64,000 nt of DNA from Sphingomonas citri (GCF_019429485.1 NZ_JAHXZN010000010.1:49281-113280); one strand, 5' to 3'. Positions 1 through 8,505 are shown, numbered from the stretch's first letter. Numbers and translations are program-made. The notes: generated by a model from the sequence alone, not told the origin.

Positions 1-282
1 CTCGATCACCACCATGTCGCGCTCGGAGACGGTGCGGTCGCAGAAGGCGATGTCGCGCTGGAGCTCGCGCGTCTCGGTCGGTCGGGCGCTGGCCTTGATC
101 CACAGCCGGTCGCGGTCGACGAGGTTGAGCAGCGCGGTGGGGCAGCCGAGCAACTGTGCCGCGAGCGCCACCAGCGCGTCGAATTCCTTCTCGGGCTCGC
201 TGTCGAGCAGCGCGAGTGCGTTCAGCGCGGCGAGCCGGCTCGACTCGACCGCGGGGGCCATGAGAGAAGAGGAGGGTGCCAT
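1..282 (-). CDS. GAF-domain sensor protein, N-terminal part (truncated by window edge)
   Basis: The reverse strand reads from an ATG at 282 for 94 codons without a stop and runs off the window. The translation has the N-terminal GAF arrangement: LNALALLDSEPEKEFDALV, then LLGCPTALLNLVDRDRLWIK, then RDIAFCDRTV. This pattern is usual in GAF proteins fused to diguanylate cyclase, phosphodiesterase or histidine kinase domains, but the output domain lies outside the window, so the full function is unknown. A second in-frame ATG at 261 is an alternative start. It is divergent from xerC, with about 90 bases between the starts. Confidence 0.7.
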   Translation of the reverse strand, partial: MAPSSSLMAPAVESSRLAALNALALLDSEPEKEFDALVALAAQLLGCPTALLNLVDRDRLWIKASARPTETRELQRDIAFCDRTVSERDMVVIE

Positions 283-371
283 CGCCGACCTTATGGTTGC
301 CTCTCGTTAATTTACCTTTTCCACCCGCGCGTAAGCACGCAAAATGCGACGAAAGGAGAAGTTCGACCGCG

Positions 372-1286
372 ATGCTGGACGTGCCGCTGACGCTCGCCGA
401 CCATTATGCGATCCATCTCGCGCGCGACCGCCGGCGCTCCGAGCACACCGTGCGCGCCTATCGCGCCACCGCGTCGCGACTACTGACCTTCCTGTCCGCG
501 CACTGGGGCGAAGAGGCCGATCGCGCACGGCTGGCGCGGATCGACGCGGCCGACCTGCGCGCCTATCTCGCGCACCGGCGCGGCGCCGGATCAAGCGGCG
601 GCGCCGGCCTGGCCAACGCCTCGGCGGCACGCGAGCTCTCGGCTATTCGCGGCTTCCTCGACTGGGCGGGCGGCACCGGCGCGGCGCCGCGGCTGCGCGG
701 ACCGCGCGTGCGCAAGGGCGTCCCGCGGCCGATCGCGCCGCACGAGGCGGTCGCGCTCGCCACCGACGTGGCGGAGGACAGCGACGAACCGTGGGTGGCC
801 GCCCGCGACTGGGCGGTGTTGCTGCTGCTGTACGGCACCGGGCTGCGCATCGGGGAGGCGGTGACGCTGCCGGGCGCGGTACTGCCGCTCGGCGAGACGC
901 TGCGCGTCACCGGTAAGCGCGCCAAGACGCGCGTCGTGCCGCTGCTCGCCGAGGTACGCGCCGCGATCGAGCGCTATGCCGCTTTATGCCCGTGGCCGCT
1001 CGCGTCGGGCGAACCGCTGTTTCGCGGGGTGAAAGGCGGCGCGCTCTCGCCCGGCGTGGTGCGGCTCAAGGTGCGCGGCGCGCGCGCGCGGCTGGGGCTG
1101 GGCGAGCGCACCACGCCGCACGCGCTGCGCCACAGCTTCGCGACCCATCTGCTCGGCCGCGGCGCCGACCTGCGCGCGCTGCAGGAACTGCTCGGCCATG
1201 CCAGCCTGAGCTCGACGCAGGTCTATACCGCGGTCGACGCGGCGCACCTGCTCGACGTCTATCGCGCAGCGCACCCGCGGGGGTAA
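372..1286 (+). CDS. xerC: Tyrosine recombinase XerC
   Basis: A 304-residue tyrosine site-specific recombinase, the usual XerC/XerD length, expected to resolve chromosome dimers at dif. An N-terminal SAM-like DNA-binding domain spans about residues 8-95. The catalytic domain shows R159 (GTGLRIGE), the lysine hairpin GKRAKTR (181-187), H250 and R253 (HALRHSFATHLL), H276 (LGHASLSSTQ) and the nucleophile Y285 (VYTAV), so the full catalytic set is present. The ATG at 372 is chosen because AGGAGA lies about 12 bases upstream and the domain begins right after it; the reading frame stays open further upstream. No mobile-element hallmarks surround it, so it looks like the housekeeping enzyme. XerC rather than XerD is an inference from similarity and context. 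Confidence 0.88.
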   Translation: MLDVPLTLADHYAIHLARDRRRSEHTVRAYRATASRLLTFLSAHWGEEADRARLARIDAADLRAYLAHRRGAGSSGGAGLANASAARELSAIRGFLDWAGGTGAAPRLRGPRVRKGVPRPIAPHEAVALATDVAEDSDEPWVAARDWAVLLLLYGTGLRIGEAVTLPGAVLPLGETLRVTGKRAKTRVVPLLAEVRAAIERYAALCPWPLASGEPLFRGVKGGALSPGVVRLKVRGARARLGLGERTTPHALRHSFATHLLGRGADLRALQELLGHASLSSTQVYTAVDAAHLLDVYRAAHPRG

Positions 1287-1322
1287 GGCTAGTTCCTCCT
1301 CGTGCCGCGGAGAATATGTCCG

Positions 1323-1925
1323 CTACTCGGCGCGCGGTGACCAGGTGACGACGCGGTAGACGTAGTAGCCCAGCGCGACCACCGTCAGCACGATCCCGAC
1401 CGGTCCGACGTAGCGATCGAGCTCGCTGAAGCGGCTGCCCAGATAATAGCCCGCACCCGCCAGCACCGCGTTCCAGATGATGCTGCCCAGGAAGGTCATT
1501 ACCAGGAAGCGCCATAGCGGCATCGCCGCCATGCCGGCGGGCAGCGAGATCATCGTGCGGAAGGTGGGCATGAAGCGGAACACGAAGATGACCCAGCCGC
1601 CGTGGTGATGGAAGAAATGCTGCACGCGCTCGACGTCGCTCCACTCCATCGTCAGCCAGCGGCCGTGGCGCTCGACGAAGGGGCGGAAGCGGGCGTAGCC
1701 GACGCGGCGCCCGATGACGTACCAGAAGACGTTGCCCGCGGTGGTGCCGGCGGTGCCCCAGAGCAGCAGCGGCACCGGCTCCATCTGCCCGCGCGCCACC
1801 GCGATCCCGCCCAGACCCATGATCACCTCGGACGGGATGGGCGGGACGACATTCTCCAGCGCCATCAGCAGGAAGATCCCGAGATACCCGCCTTTGACGA
1901 TCCAGCTGACGATGAACTCGGTCAC
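1323..1925 (-). CDS. DedA family (SNARE-associated/VTT) membrane protein
   Basis: About 200 residues. The N-terminal part carries the DedA signature: a hydrophobic segment GYLGIFLLMALENVVPPIPSE, then the re-entrant G-rich element, then the FRFMPTFRTMISLPAGMA motif, followed by C-terminal membrane helices. DedA proteins are inner-membrane proteins linked to lipid flipping or transport and envelope stability; the substrate cannot be told here. The start chosen is GTG at 1925, just after the gshB stop at 1945. The longer frame would overlap gshB by nearly 60 bases and adds a non-hydrophobic tail. It is probably the last gene of the leftward gshB transcript. Confidence 0.85.
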   Translation of the reverse strand: MTEFIVSWIVKGGYLGIFLLMALENVVPPIPSEVIMGLGGIAVARGQMEPVPLLLWGTAGTTAGNVFWYVIGRRVGYARFRPFVERHGRWLTMEWSDVERVQHFFHHHGGWVIFVFRFMPTFRTMISLPAGMAAMPLWRFLVMTFLGSIIWNAVLAGAGYYLGSRFSELDRYVGPVGIVLTVVALGYYVYRVVTWSPRAE

Positions 1926-1944
1926 GCCTACGCCAACGGTGCGG

Positions 1945-2904
1945 TCAGCGCCCGCGTTCCGCGTGGCGGCGCTCGATCGCGTCCCAGATGAGACCGGCGA
2001 CATCGACGCCGTCGAAACGTTCGATTGCGACGATGCCGGTGGGCGAGGTGACGTTGATCTCGGTCAGCCACTCTCCGCCGATCACGTCGATGCCGACGAA
2101 GATCAGCCCGCGCCGCTTCAGCTCCGGCCCGAGCGCGGCGCAGATCTCGCGCTCGCGCGGGGTAAGCTCGGTCTTCTCGGCCGATCCGCCGACCGCGAGG
2201 TTGCTTCGGATCTCGCCCGCGCCGGGCAGACGGTTGATCGCGCCCGCCACCTCGCCGTCGACCAGCACGATGCGCTTGTCGCCCTTGGCGACGTCGGGGA
2301 GAAAAGCCTGGACCATGTGCGGCTCGCGCCAGGTCTGGTTGAAGACCTCGATCAGCGCGGAGAGGTTCTCGCCCTCCGGACCGACGCGGAAGATCGCCTT
2401 GCCGCCGTTGCCGTGGAGCGGCTTGACCACGATCGCGCCGTGCTGGCGGAGGAAGGCGCGCGTTTCCTCGAGCGAGCGGGTGACCAGCGTGGGCGGCATG
2501 AAGCGCGCATAATCGAGCACGAACACCTTCTCGGGTGCGTTGCGCACGCTGGCGGGATCGTTGACCACAAGAGTGCGATCGGCGACCCGCTCGAGCAGGT
2601 GGGTGGCGGTGATATAACCGAGATCGAACGGCGGGTCCTGGCGCATCAGCACCACGTCGGCCTGGTCGCCGAGGTCGAGCGCGACCGGCTCCCCGAAGCG
2701 GAAGTGTTCGCCCGCCACGCGCTGCACCGTCACCGGGTGCGCGCTGGTCCATAGCCTGCCGTCCGACCAGTTGAGCTGGTCGGCGGTGTAGTGGAACAGG
2801 CGATGCCCGCGCTGCTGCGCCGACAGCATCAGCGCGAAGGTCGAGTCACCGGCGATGTTGATCTGGTCAAGCGGGTCCATCTGGACCGCGACGGTGAGCG
2901 CCAT
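1945..2904 (-). CDS. gshB: Glutathione synthetase
   Basis: A 319-residue ATP-grasp enzyme joining gamma-glutamylcysteine and glycine, the second step of glutathione synthesis in the cytoplasm. Family landmarks are MDPLDQINIAGDSTFALML at the N terminus, the MRQDPPFDLGYITATHLLE segment (about 88-105), the ATP-binding loop VKPLHGNGGKAIFRV (160-174), and the C-terminal GIDVIGGEWLTEINVTSPTG (271-290). Length matches the bacterial GshB family. The ATG at 2904 is preceded by a GGAAAGGGACA ribosome-binding region; the longer upstream frame is rejected. The gene follows YraN on the same strand, a very common proteobacterial order. Confidence 0.95.
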   Translation of the reverse strand: MALTVAVQMDPLDQINIAGDSTFALMLSAQQRGHRLFHYTADQLNWSDGRLWTSAHPVTVQRVAGEHFRFGEPVALDLGDQADVVLMRQDPPFDLGYITATHLLERVADRTLVVNDPASVRNAPEKVFVLDYARFMPPTLVTRSLEETRAFLRQHGAIVVKPLHGNGGKAIFRVGPEGENLSALIEVFNQTWREPHMVQAFLPDVAKGDKRIVLVDGEVAGAINRLPGAGEIRSNLAVGGSAEKTELTPREREICAALGPELKRRGLIFVGIDVIGGEWLTEINVTSPTGIVAIERFDGVDVAGLIWDAIERRHAERGR

Positions 2905-3004
2905 GGACTGTCCCTTTCCGGCAGAGCGATGCGGCGGCAGGTAGGATGGCACAGAGCCAATGTCACGCACGGTCGCGCCGGCTCGGGCGGGCCGACGCCG
3001 AGGC

Positions 3005-3376
3005 TTAGCCGATCCAGGCGTTTTCGATATGGCGCGGGCGCGTACCGGGCGCGAGCAACAGCACGTCGACGCGGATGTCGTCGCCAGGCAGCGTGTAGCG
3101 GGGCATCAGCAGCTCGGCCGCGGCGGCCACGCGCGCGAGCCGGCGCTCGTCGATCGCGACGTCGAGCCCGGCGGCGGTCCGCCGCGCCTTCACCTCGACG
3201 AAGGCGACCAGCGCACCTCGCCGCACCACCAGATCGACCTCGCCCGCGGGGGTGCGCACACGCCGATCGAGGATCTGCCAGCCCTGCAGCCGCAGCCACC
3301 AGGCGGCGAGCCGCTCGCCGCGGCGCCCCGCCGCCTCGGCGTCGCGGCGATCGAGCAGGGAGCGGGGACGACGCAT
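3005..3376 (-). CDS. YraN family (UPF0102) putative endonuclease-fold protein
   Basis: A 123-residue small protein of the UPF0102/YraN family. The nuclease-like core is visible: GEVDLVVRRG (E46, D48) followed by VAFVEVKARR (E61, K63), matching the E/D...ExK pattern of Holliday-junction-resolvase-like folds. Activity has not been firmly established for the family, so no reaction is assigned. It lies upstream of gshB, its usual neighbour, and downstream of the cytochrome c gene with about 50 bases between. In many relatives it sits directly beside rsmI; here rsmI is about 2 kb away with three genes between. Confidence 0.85.
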   Translation of the reverse strand: MRRPRSLLDRRDAEAAGRRGERLAAWWLRLQGWQILDRRVRTPAGEVDLVVRRGALVAFVEVKARRTAAGLDVAIDERRLARVAAAAELLMPRYTLPGDDIRVDVLLLAPGTRPRHIENAWIG

Positions 3377-3429
3377 GACCGTGAGGTTGTCCGAGCCGCG
3401 ATCATGCGGCAAGCACGCGCTGGCCCGGC

Positions 3430-3879
3430 TCAGCGAGCCGCGTCGCCCTGCCGGTGCAGATAGGCGATCAGGTCCGCGCGATCGAGCGGGTCGCGTACGC
3501 CGGGGAAGCGCATCGCGGTGCCGGGCGCGACCGCGGCCGGGTCGGCCAGCCAGGCGTCCATCGCCGCGTCGGTCCACCTGCCTCCGTGTCCGCGCAGGAC
3601 GGCGGTGTAGCCGAAGCGTGGGCTCACCCCGGCGACGGGCGCGCCCATCACCCCGCGCAGGTTCGGCCCATTGCGGTCGCCCGCGCCCGCGCCGATCGTG
3701 TGGCAGGCGGCGCACTGGCCGAACAGCCGCGCGCCGCGGCCCGCGTCGGCGACGGCGAGCCGAGCCGCCAGCGTCGGGTTCGCGCCCAGCGCCCTGCGCC
3801 GGGCCGCCACGTCGCCGTCCCCGCACGCGGCGAGCAGCGTCAGCGTCGCGAGGGCGAGCGTGACGCGCCGTGCGCTCAC
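3430..3879 (-). CDS. Class I cytochrome c, probable lipoprotein
   Basis: A 149-residue protein with a hydrophobic N-terminal segment ending in the lipobox-like LLAAC (Cys19), so it is probably lipid-anchored and faces the periplasm. One heme site, CAACH (C56, C59, H60), and a distal Met in PGTAMRFPG (M123) define a class I c-type cytochrome; the rest resembles the cytochrome c2/c550 group (GPNLRGVMG, FGYTAVL, DLIAYLH). It starts with GTG at 3879, overlapping the TGA of the DUF983 gene as GTGA, so translation is probably coupled. A role as electron carrier between the bc1 complex and an oxidase is an inference. Confidence 0.85.
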   Translation of the reverse strand: MSARRVTLALATLTLLAACGDGDVAARRRALGANPTLAARLAVADAGRGARLFGQCAACHTIGAGAGDRNGPNLRGVMGAPVAGVSPRFGYTAVLRGHGGRWTDAAMDAWLADPAAVAPGTAMRFPGVRDPLDRADLIAYLHRQGDAAR

Positions 3880-4337
3880 TGGTCGAAGTCGCTCGCGCCG
3901 GAGGTCCCGTGCAGGTCGGACCAGAGACCGCGCGTGCCCGCCTCCTGCGCGCGGTTGACGTATTGCGACGCGACGAGCCAGCCCTTGATCGGCCGCAGCG
4001 GCAGCAGCGTGCCGAGCGCCATCACCGGCACCGAGGTGACGATATGGACCCAGGCAGGCGGGTCGAACGCGACCTGAAGCCACACGACGAAGGCGGTCAG
4101 CGGCAGCGCGATGATGCACAGCGAGAAGAAGGCGGGGCCGTCGTCGGGTGCGGCGAAGCGATAGTCGAGCCCGCAATGATCACAGCGCGACACCACCTTG
4201 AGCCAGGAGGCGAACATCTTGCCTTCGCCGCAGCGCGGACAGCGGCCGCGCCAGCCGGAGCGAATGATCCACCAGAAGCGGTCGCGGCCGCTCGGCGCGA
4301 CGGTAGCAGGGGCGGGGGTGGGAGGCGTCGTTTCCAT
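3876..4337 (-). CDS. DUF983 family membrane protein with zinc-ribbon motif
   Basis: A 153-residue protein. After a Pro/Thr-rich N terminus comes a four-cysteine zinc-ribbon-like motif, CPRCGEGK (C33, C36) and CDHCGLDY (C52, C55), then two hydrophobic segments (about 70-90 and 96-115). This layout is the DUF983 family, often encoded near cytochrome oxidase and heme-related genes in alphaproteobacteria. Its function is unknown; a role in respiratory-complex assembly is only suggested by the translationally coupled cytochrome c gene downstream. The start at 4337 is preferred over the longer frame because family similarity begins after it and the extra 37 residues look non-native. Confidence 0.78.
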   Translation of the reverse strand: METTPPTPAPATVAPSGRDRFWWIIRSGWRGRCPRCGEGKMFASWLKVVSRCDHCGLDYRFAAPDDGPAFFSLCIIALPLTAFVVWLQVAFDPPAWVHIVTSVPVMALGTLLPLRPIKGWLVASQYVNRAQEAGTRGLWSDLHGTSGASDFDQ

Positions 4338-4497
4338 GCGCGGCGATGTAGGCGCGCCGGCGCGCGGGTTCGATGGGACAGATCGTCCCACCCGCCGCCC
4401 TGCGAACGTCACTCCTCGCTCGATCCGGATGAGAAAGGGCGTGGGCACAAGTAGTTGGTACGCCTAGACTGCAGGCGGTACGATGGGAGAGTAGGCG

Positions 4498-5433
4498 ATG
4501 GTCGTCCCCAATCTGGCAGCGTTGGTCATCGCCGCGTCGCAGCTTCCCGGCCCGGTGCCGAGCGCGGCGACTGCCCAGTCGGCGCCGGAGGGCACGGCAG
4601 CGAGCGTCACCGAGTCCGCGCCCGTACCCGCCGCGGAACAGCGCGTCGGCGACAACGGCGACATCATCGTCGCTGCGCCCACCCGCAAGGTCATCGGGAA
4701 TCAGGTGCGCGCGGCGACCGGCCCGGTCTCGCAGAACGTGCCGATCGCGCGTTTCCAGGATCCCGTCTGCGTCGCCGTCGGGGGGCTGTCGAGCAAGGTG
4801 GCGAGTGAGATCGCGCAGCGCATGCTCGATGACGCCGATCTGGCCGGCATCACGCTCGCCGGCGATCACTGTCGGCCCAACACGATGGTGCTGTTCGTCG
4901 ACGACGCGCACGCCGAGGTGGCGAAGATGGCGAAGTCCAACCATCGCGCGCTGCTGGGCGTCGGCTTCAACGCGCGGCGCGCCCTGCTCAAGAGCGAGGG
5001 GCCAGCGTTCGCGTGGCGGCTCACGGAGGTACGCACGCGCGACGGCGAGACGAGCCTGCCCGGGGACGGGCCGCCGACCTTCCACGTCGCGGTCGCCTCG
5101 CGGGTCGTCCAGCCGGTGCGGCAGGACGTGGTCACCGCGGTGCTGATCGTCGAACGCAAGGCGGTTGTGGGCAAGACCTCGCGTCAGCTCGCCGACTACG
5201 CCGCGCTCCGCCTCTTTGCCGGCGCGCGCGAGCTGCCCGGCGGAGGGCTCGATACGATGCTGGCGCTGTTCGGCGGCAAGGCCGCCCCGCCCGCGCAGCT
5301 CACCGCGTTCGACCGAGGCTATCTGCGCGGCCTGTACACGGGCGGGGCCAACGCCTTCGCCTACACCCAGCGCGGTCGAATGGCCGGGGCGATCGCGCGC
5401 GAGAACGAGCCCAGCGCGCCCGCTACCCCTTGA
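4498..5433 (+). CDS. Secreted protein of unknown function
   Basis: A 311-residue protein not assigned to a family. The N terminus (MVVPNLAALVIAASQLPGP) is hydrophobic and is followed by an Ala/Pro/Ser/Glu-rich linker to about residue 60, consistent with export. The remaining about 240 residues look globular, with two cysteines (CVAVGG and DHCRPN) about 30 residues apart that could pair outside the cytoplasm. Segments such as TMVLFVDDAHAEVAKM and RQLADYAALRLFAG suggest alternating strands and helices. The start has a good GGGAGAG ribosome site. It stands alone on this strand, divergent from the DUF983 operon, and its 3' end overlaps the convergent rsmI by 11 bases. Confidence 0.75.
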   Translation: MVVPNLAALVIAASQLPGPVPSAATAQSAPEGTAASVTESAPVPAAEQRVGDNGDIIVAAPTRKVIGNQVRAATGPVSQNVPIARFQDPVCVAVGGLSSKVASEIAQRMLDDADLAGITLAGDHCRPNTMVLFVDDAHAEVAKMAKSNHRALLGVGFNARRALLKSEGPAFAWRLTEVRTRDGETSLPGDGPPTFHVAVASRVVQPVRQDVVTAVLIVERKAVVGKTSRQLADYAALRLFAGARELPGGGLDTMLALFGGKAAPPAQLTAFDRGYLRGLYTGGANAFAYTQRGRMAGAIARENEPSAPATP

Positions 5434-6265
5434 GCGCCAGCGCGCGCGCGTACAGTTCGCGGCGGTCGAGCCCGAGCGCCTTAGCCACCTCGCCCGCCGC
5501 CTTCGACGCGGGCAGGCGGGTGAGCGCCTCGGTAAGCGCCGCGTCGGCGTCGTCGGCGCTCGCCGGGGCGGGCGGGGCGGGGGGCGCGACCACGACGACG
5601 ATCTCGCCCTTCGGCGGCGCCTCGGCGTAGCGCGTCGCGAGCTCGCCGAGCGTGCCGGTCACCGCTTCCTCGAACTTCTTCGTGATCTCGCGGCACACCG
5701 CCGCCTCGCGCTCGCCCAGCATCTGCGCCAGCGCGGCGAGGCAGGCGCCCAGCCGCGGCCCCGACTCGTACAGCACCAGCGTGGCGCGCACCGCGGCGAC
5801 CTCGCGGATCGCCTCGGCGCGCGCCTGCTCCTTGGGGGGCAGGAAGCCGAGGAAGAGGAAGCGGTCGGTCGGCAGCCCGGCCAGCGTCAACGCGGCGACG
5901 GCGGCGCAGGCACCCGGGACGGTGACGACGTGGCGCCCGGCCGCGCGCGCCTCGCGCACCAGCTTATAGCCCGGATCGGAGATCAGCGGCGTGCCCGCGT
6001 CGGAGACGAGTGCGACCACCTCGCTCGCCATCCGCTCGATCAGGCGCGGGCGCACCTCGGCGGCATTGTGGTCGTGGTAGGGGGTCATCGGCCGCTTGGT
6101 GCCGATGTGGCGGAGCAGCCCGGCGGTGACCCGCGAATCCTCCACCGCGATGACGTCGGCGGCGGCGAGCACCTCCGCCGCGCGCGGCGAGAGATCGCCG
6201 AGATTGCCGATCGGGGTGGCGACGATGTAGAGCCCAGGCGGTAGAGAGTTCACGGGAGTTGTCAT
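5423..6265 (-). CDS. rsmI: 16S rRNA 2'-O-methyltransferase RsmI (C1402)
   Basis: A 280-residue SAM-dependent methyltransferase of the tetrapyrrole-methylase fold that modifies C1402 of 16S rRNA. Hallmarks are the N-terminal LYIVATPIGNLGDLS, the AVEDSRVTAGLL segment, HDHNAAE, and the SAM-site motif ALVSDAGTPLISDPG, followed by a C-terminal extension typical of proteobacterial RsmI. The ATG at 6265 shares the tetranucleotide CATG with the opposite-strand start at 6264, so the two genes begin back to back with overlapping start codons. A GTG at 6253 (just before the conserved region) is an alternative start that would separate them. Confidence 0.93.
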   Translation of the reverse strand: MTTPVNSLPPGLYIVATPIGNLGDLSPRAAEVLAAADVIAVEDSRVTAGLLRHIGTKRPMTPYHDHNAAEVRPRLIERMASEVVALVSDAGTPLISDPGYKLVREARAAGRHVVTVPGACAAVAALTLAGLPTDRFLFLGFLPPKEQARAEAIREVAAVRATLVLYESGPRLGACLAALAQMLGEREAAVCREITKKFEEAVTGTLGELATRYAEAPPKGEIVVVVAPPAPPAPASADDADAALTEALTRLPASKAAGEVAKALGLDRRELYARALALKG

Positions 6266-7463
6266 GGCAGAGGCGATCGGGCGGCCGCAATGGTCCAACG
6301 CATGGGGCCGATTGGTCGCGGTCACCGGCGCGCTGCTGCTCGCGGCCTGCTCGACGGTGGTGCCGCGCGCTCCCGTCGAGGCGCCGCGCGCGCAGACCCA
6401 AGCGCCGCCGCCGCGCGATACCGCGCCCGAGGTGGTCAGCGGCCTGCCGCGTGACACCGAGCGGCACCGCGTCGCGCTGCTGGTGCCGCTGTCGGGCAGC
6501 AATGCCGGCGTCGGCCGCAGCCTTGCCAACGCCACCCAGCTCGCGCTGCTCGACACGCGTAACGCGCAGGTGCGAATCACCAGCTACGACACTGCCACCG
6601 GCGCGGCGCAGGCCGCCTCGCGCGCGATCGCCGACGGCGCGCAACTGATCCTCGGGCCGCTGCTGGCCGAGGACGTGCGCGCGGTGGCTCCGATCGCGCA
6701 CGCCGCCAAGGTGCCGGTCCTGTCCTTCTCCAACGACACCGGCGTCGCCGGCAACGGCACATACGTGCTGGGTTATGCGCCGGCGCAGTCGATCGAGCGA
6801 GTCGTCGGCTTCGCGCGCGCGCGCGGCATGAACAACTTCGGCGGGCTGGTGCCGAACGCGCTGTACGGCAGCCGCGCCTCCACCGCCTTCCTGCGCGCGG
6901 TCGAGCAGGCCGGCGGGCGCGTGGTCTCGCTCCAGACCTATGATCGCGGCTCCGGCGCTCTGAGCTCGGCGGTGCAGCGCATGGCCAAGGACGCGCCGTT
7001 CGACGCGATCCTGATCGCGGACAGCGCCGGCTCGGCCACCGCGGCGGTGCCGCTGCTCCGCCGCAACAGCCCCTCGGCGCAGATCCTCGGCACCGAATTG
7101 TGGAACGCCGACAAGGGCGCGAGTGCGCCGGCGCTGAGCGGCTCATGGTTCGCCAGCGTGCCCGACGATCTGTATCGCCAATATGCGCGCAACTACCGCA
7201 CCCGCTTCAACGCCGCGCCGTACCGCCTGTCGAGCCTCGGCTATGATTCGGTGCTGCTGGTGGTGCGGATCGCGCGCGACTGGAAGCCGGGAACGACCTT
7301 CCCGGAACCGCGGCTGCGCGACGCGGACGGCTTCGCCGGCATCGACGGCGCGTTCCGCTTCGGCCGCGACGGCGTCGCCGAGCGCGCGCTCGAGGTGAAG
7401 GAACTTCGCGCCGGCGGCGCGGTGGCGGTATCGCCCGCGCCGACGGGGTTCGCGGGCAAGTGA
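6264..7463 (+). CDS. LpoA-like penicillin-binding protein activator lipoprotein
   Basis: A 399-residue protein with a signal peptide ending in a lipobox (LLLAACS), then a Pro-rich linker, then a periplasmic type I binding-protein fold (HRVALLVPLSGSNAGVGRSLANATQLAL; later GPLLAEDVRAVAPIAHAAKVPVLSFSNDTGVAGNGTYVLGY). This is the C-terminal LpoA domain found without the TPR region in alphaproteobacteria. It is expected in the periplasm, where family members activate bifunctional peptidoglycan synthases. The divergent rsmI partner is the usual neighbour. The ATG at 6264 gives a somewhat long n-region; a later TTG start is possible. Confidence 0.85.
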   Translation: MAEAIGRPQWSNAWGRLVAVTGALLLAACSTVVPRAPVEAPRAQTQAPPPRDTAPEVVSGLPRDTERHRVALLVPLSGSNAGVGRSLANATQLALLDTRNAQVRITSYDTATGAAQAASRAIADGAQLILGPLLAEDVRAVAPIAHAAKVPVLSFSNDTGVAGNGTYVLGYAPAQSIERVVGFARARGMNNFGGLVPNALYGSRASTAFLRAVEQAGGRVVSLQTYDRGSGALSSAVQRMAKDAPFDAILIADSAGSATAAVPLLRRNSPSAQILGTELWNADKGASAPALSGSWFASVPDDLYRQYARNYRTRFNAAPYRLSSLGYDSVLLVVRIARDWKPGTTFPEPRLRDADGFAGIDGAFRFGRDGVAERALEVKELRAGGAVAVSPAPTGFAGK

Positions 7464-7502
7464 GCGCGGCGGGGTCTCGGCGACCCTGCCGCACTCCATA
7501 GA

Positions 7503-8312
7503 TCAGCTGGCGAGCGCAGCGCTGAGCTGCGGTCGACGCCGTCGCAACGCGCCGCCCACGAGTCCGAAGCCGACGATCATCATCGCCCAGGTCGCCGGCT
7601 CGGGCACGGCGCCGACGCTGCTGACCGGATTGACCTGGTCGACGAAGCGGATGAGGTTGGCGGTCAGCGAATGTTCGTCATCGCTCGCCTCGTTCATCAT
7701 GAAGTTGACGTCGAAGATCGTCGTCAGCGCACCGGCTCGTGCGTTGGCCAGCTTGCCCTTGCCCCAGGCGACGCCGCTGCCCGTGTCACCGCTGGCGCTG
7801 ATCCACTGGCCAGTACCGAATCCGTTCAGAAAGCCCGGGGCCTGGTAGTTGATGCTCGTCACCTCGTTGGGTTTGTCGAACGGCGAATAGATGGTCTGCT
7901 GCGAGGAGCCCGAGGCACGGCTGAGCGTGCCGCCGCCAGCGTCGGACACGAGCGAGAGGATGCTGTCGTCGCGATCGCCGAAGCTGTCGTTCTCGCCCAT
8001 GACGAACATGCCGCCGCCGCCCGCGAGAAAGCCGAGATAGCTTTTCCGCACATCATCCGTCAGCGCGCCGCTGTTGTCATAGCGAATGTCCCACACCTCG
8101 CTATAATCGGACAGACTGATCGGGATATCGTCGACGACGGTGACCTTGTTGCCGGCACGCTGATGAAGTCTGGAAAGGTGGTCGGTGATCGACGACGTTG
8201 TTTGCGCCTCGCTAGCTTTACCAGATCCGTTAATGATCAGTACCTTAGCGGCATAGCTCGGCTCGCTGATCAGCATAAGAGCGAGCGCAGAGATAATACG
8301 TTTGATCGACAT
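7503..8312 (-). CDS. PEP-CTERM sorting-domain protein
   Basis: A 269-residue exported protein. A signal peptide (MSIKRIISALALMLISEPSYAA) is followed by about 210 residues resembling the Rossmann-like core of ThuA/glutamine-amidotransferase-like proteins (KVLIINGSG near the start, DYSEVWDIRYDNSG, GGGGMFVMGENDSFGDRDD). The C terminus is a PEP-CTERM sorting signal: VPEPATWAMMIVGFGLVGG then RRRR. Such proteins are processed by an exosortase and are tied to exopolysaccharide or biofilm. The exosortase is not in this window. The gene and its upstream region are less GC-rich than the neighbours, hinting at a variable locus. Start ATG at 8312 is set by the signal peptide. Confidence 0.88.
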   Translation of the reverse strand: MSIKRIISALALMLISEPSYAAKVLIINGSGKASEAQTTSSITDHLSRLHQRAGNKVTVVDDIPISLSDYSEVWDIRYDNSGALTDDVRKSYLGFLAGGGGMFVMGENDSFGDRDDSILSLVSDAGGGTLSRASGSSQQTIYSPFDKPNEVTSINYQAPGFLNGFGTGQWISASGDTGSGVAWGKGKLANARAGALTTIFDVNFMMNEASDDEHSLTANLIRFVDQVNPVSSVGAVPEPATWAMMIVGFGLVGGALRRRRPQLSAALAS

Positions 8313-8505
8313 CAATCGTCCCCATTGTTGAGGACATAGACTTGTCATGCGAGAGGTAACTAGCCAAATGCAGTGTAACTCATCATGGTGGCAAATCTTA
8401 TGTGAATGTCTTAGGCTTTCTTGTTTAAGAGAAATTTTCGCACCGATCCGCCGTGGTTTGATTTGCCTGCGAGTCACTCAGTATGTTTAGATCGATGAAA
8501 GTTGG

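Noticed and set aside
372..1286. xerC as an integrase of a mobile element
   Set aside because: No attachment site, excisionase, or foreign genes around it; length and motifs fit the housekeeping XerC.
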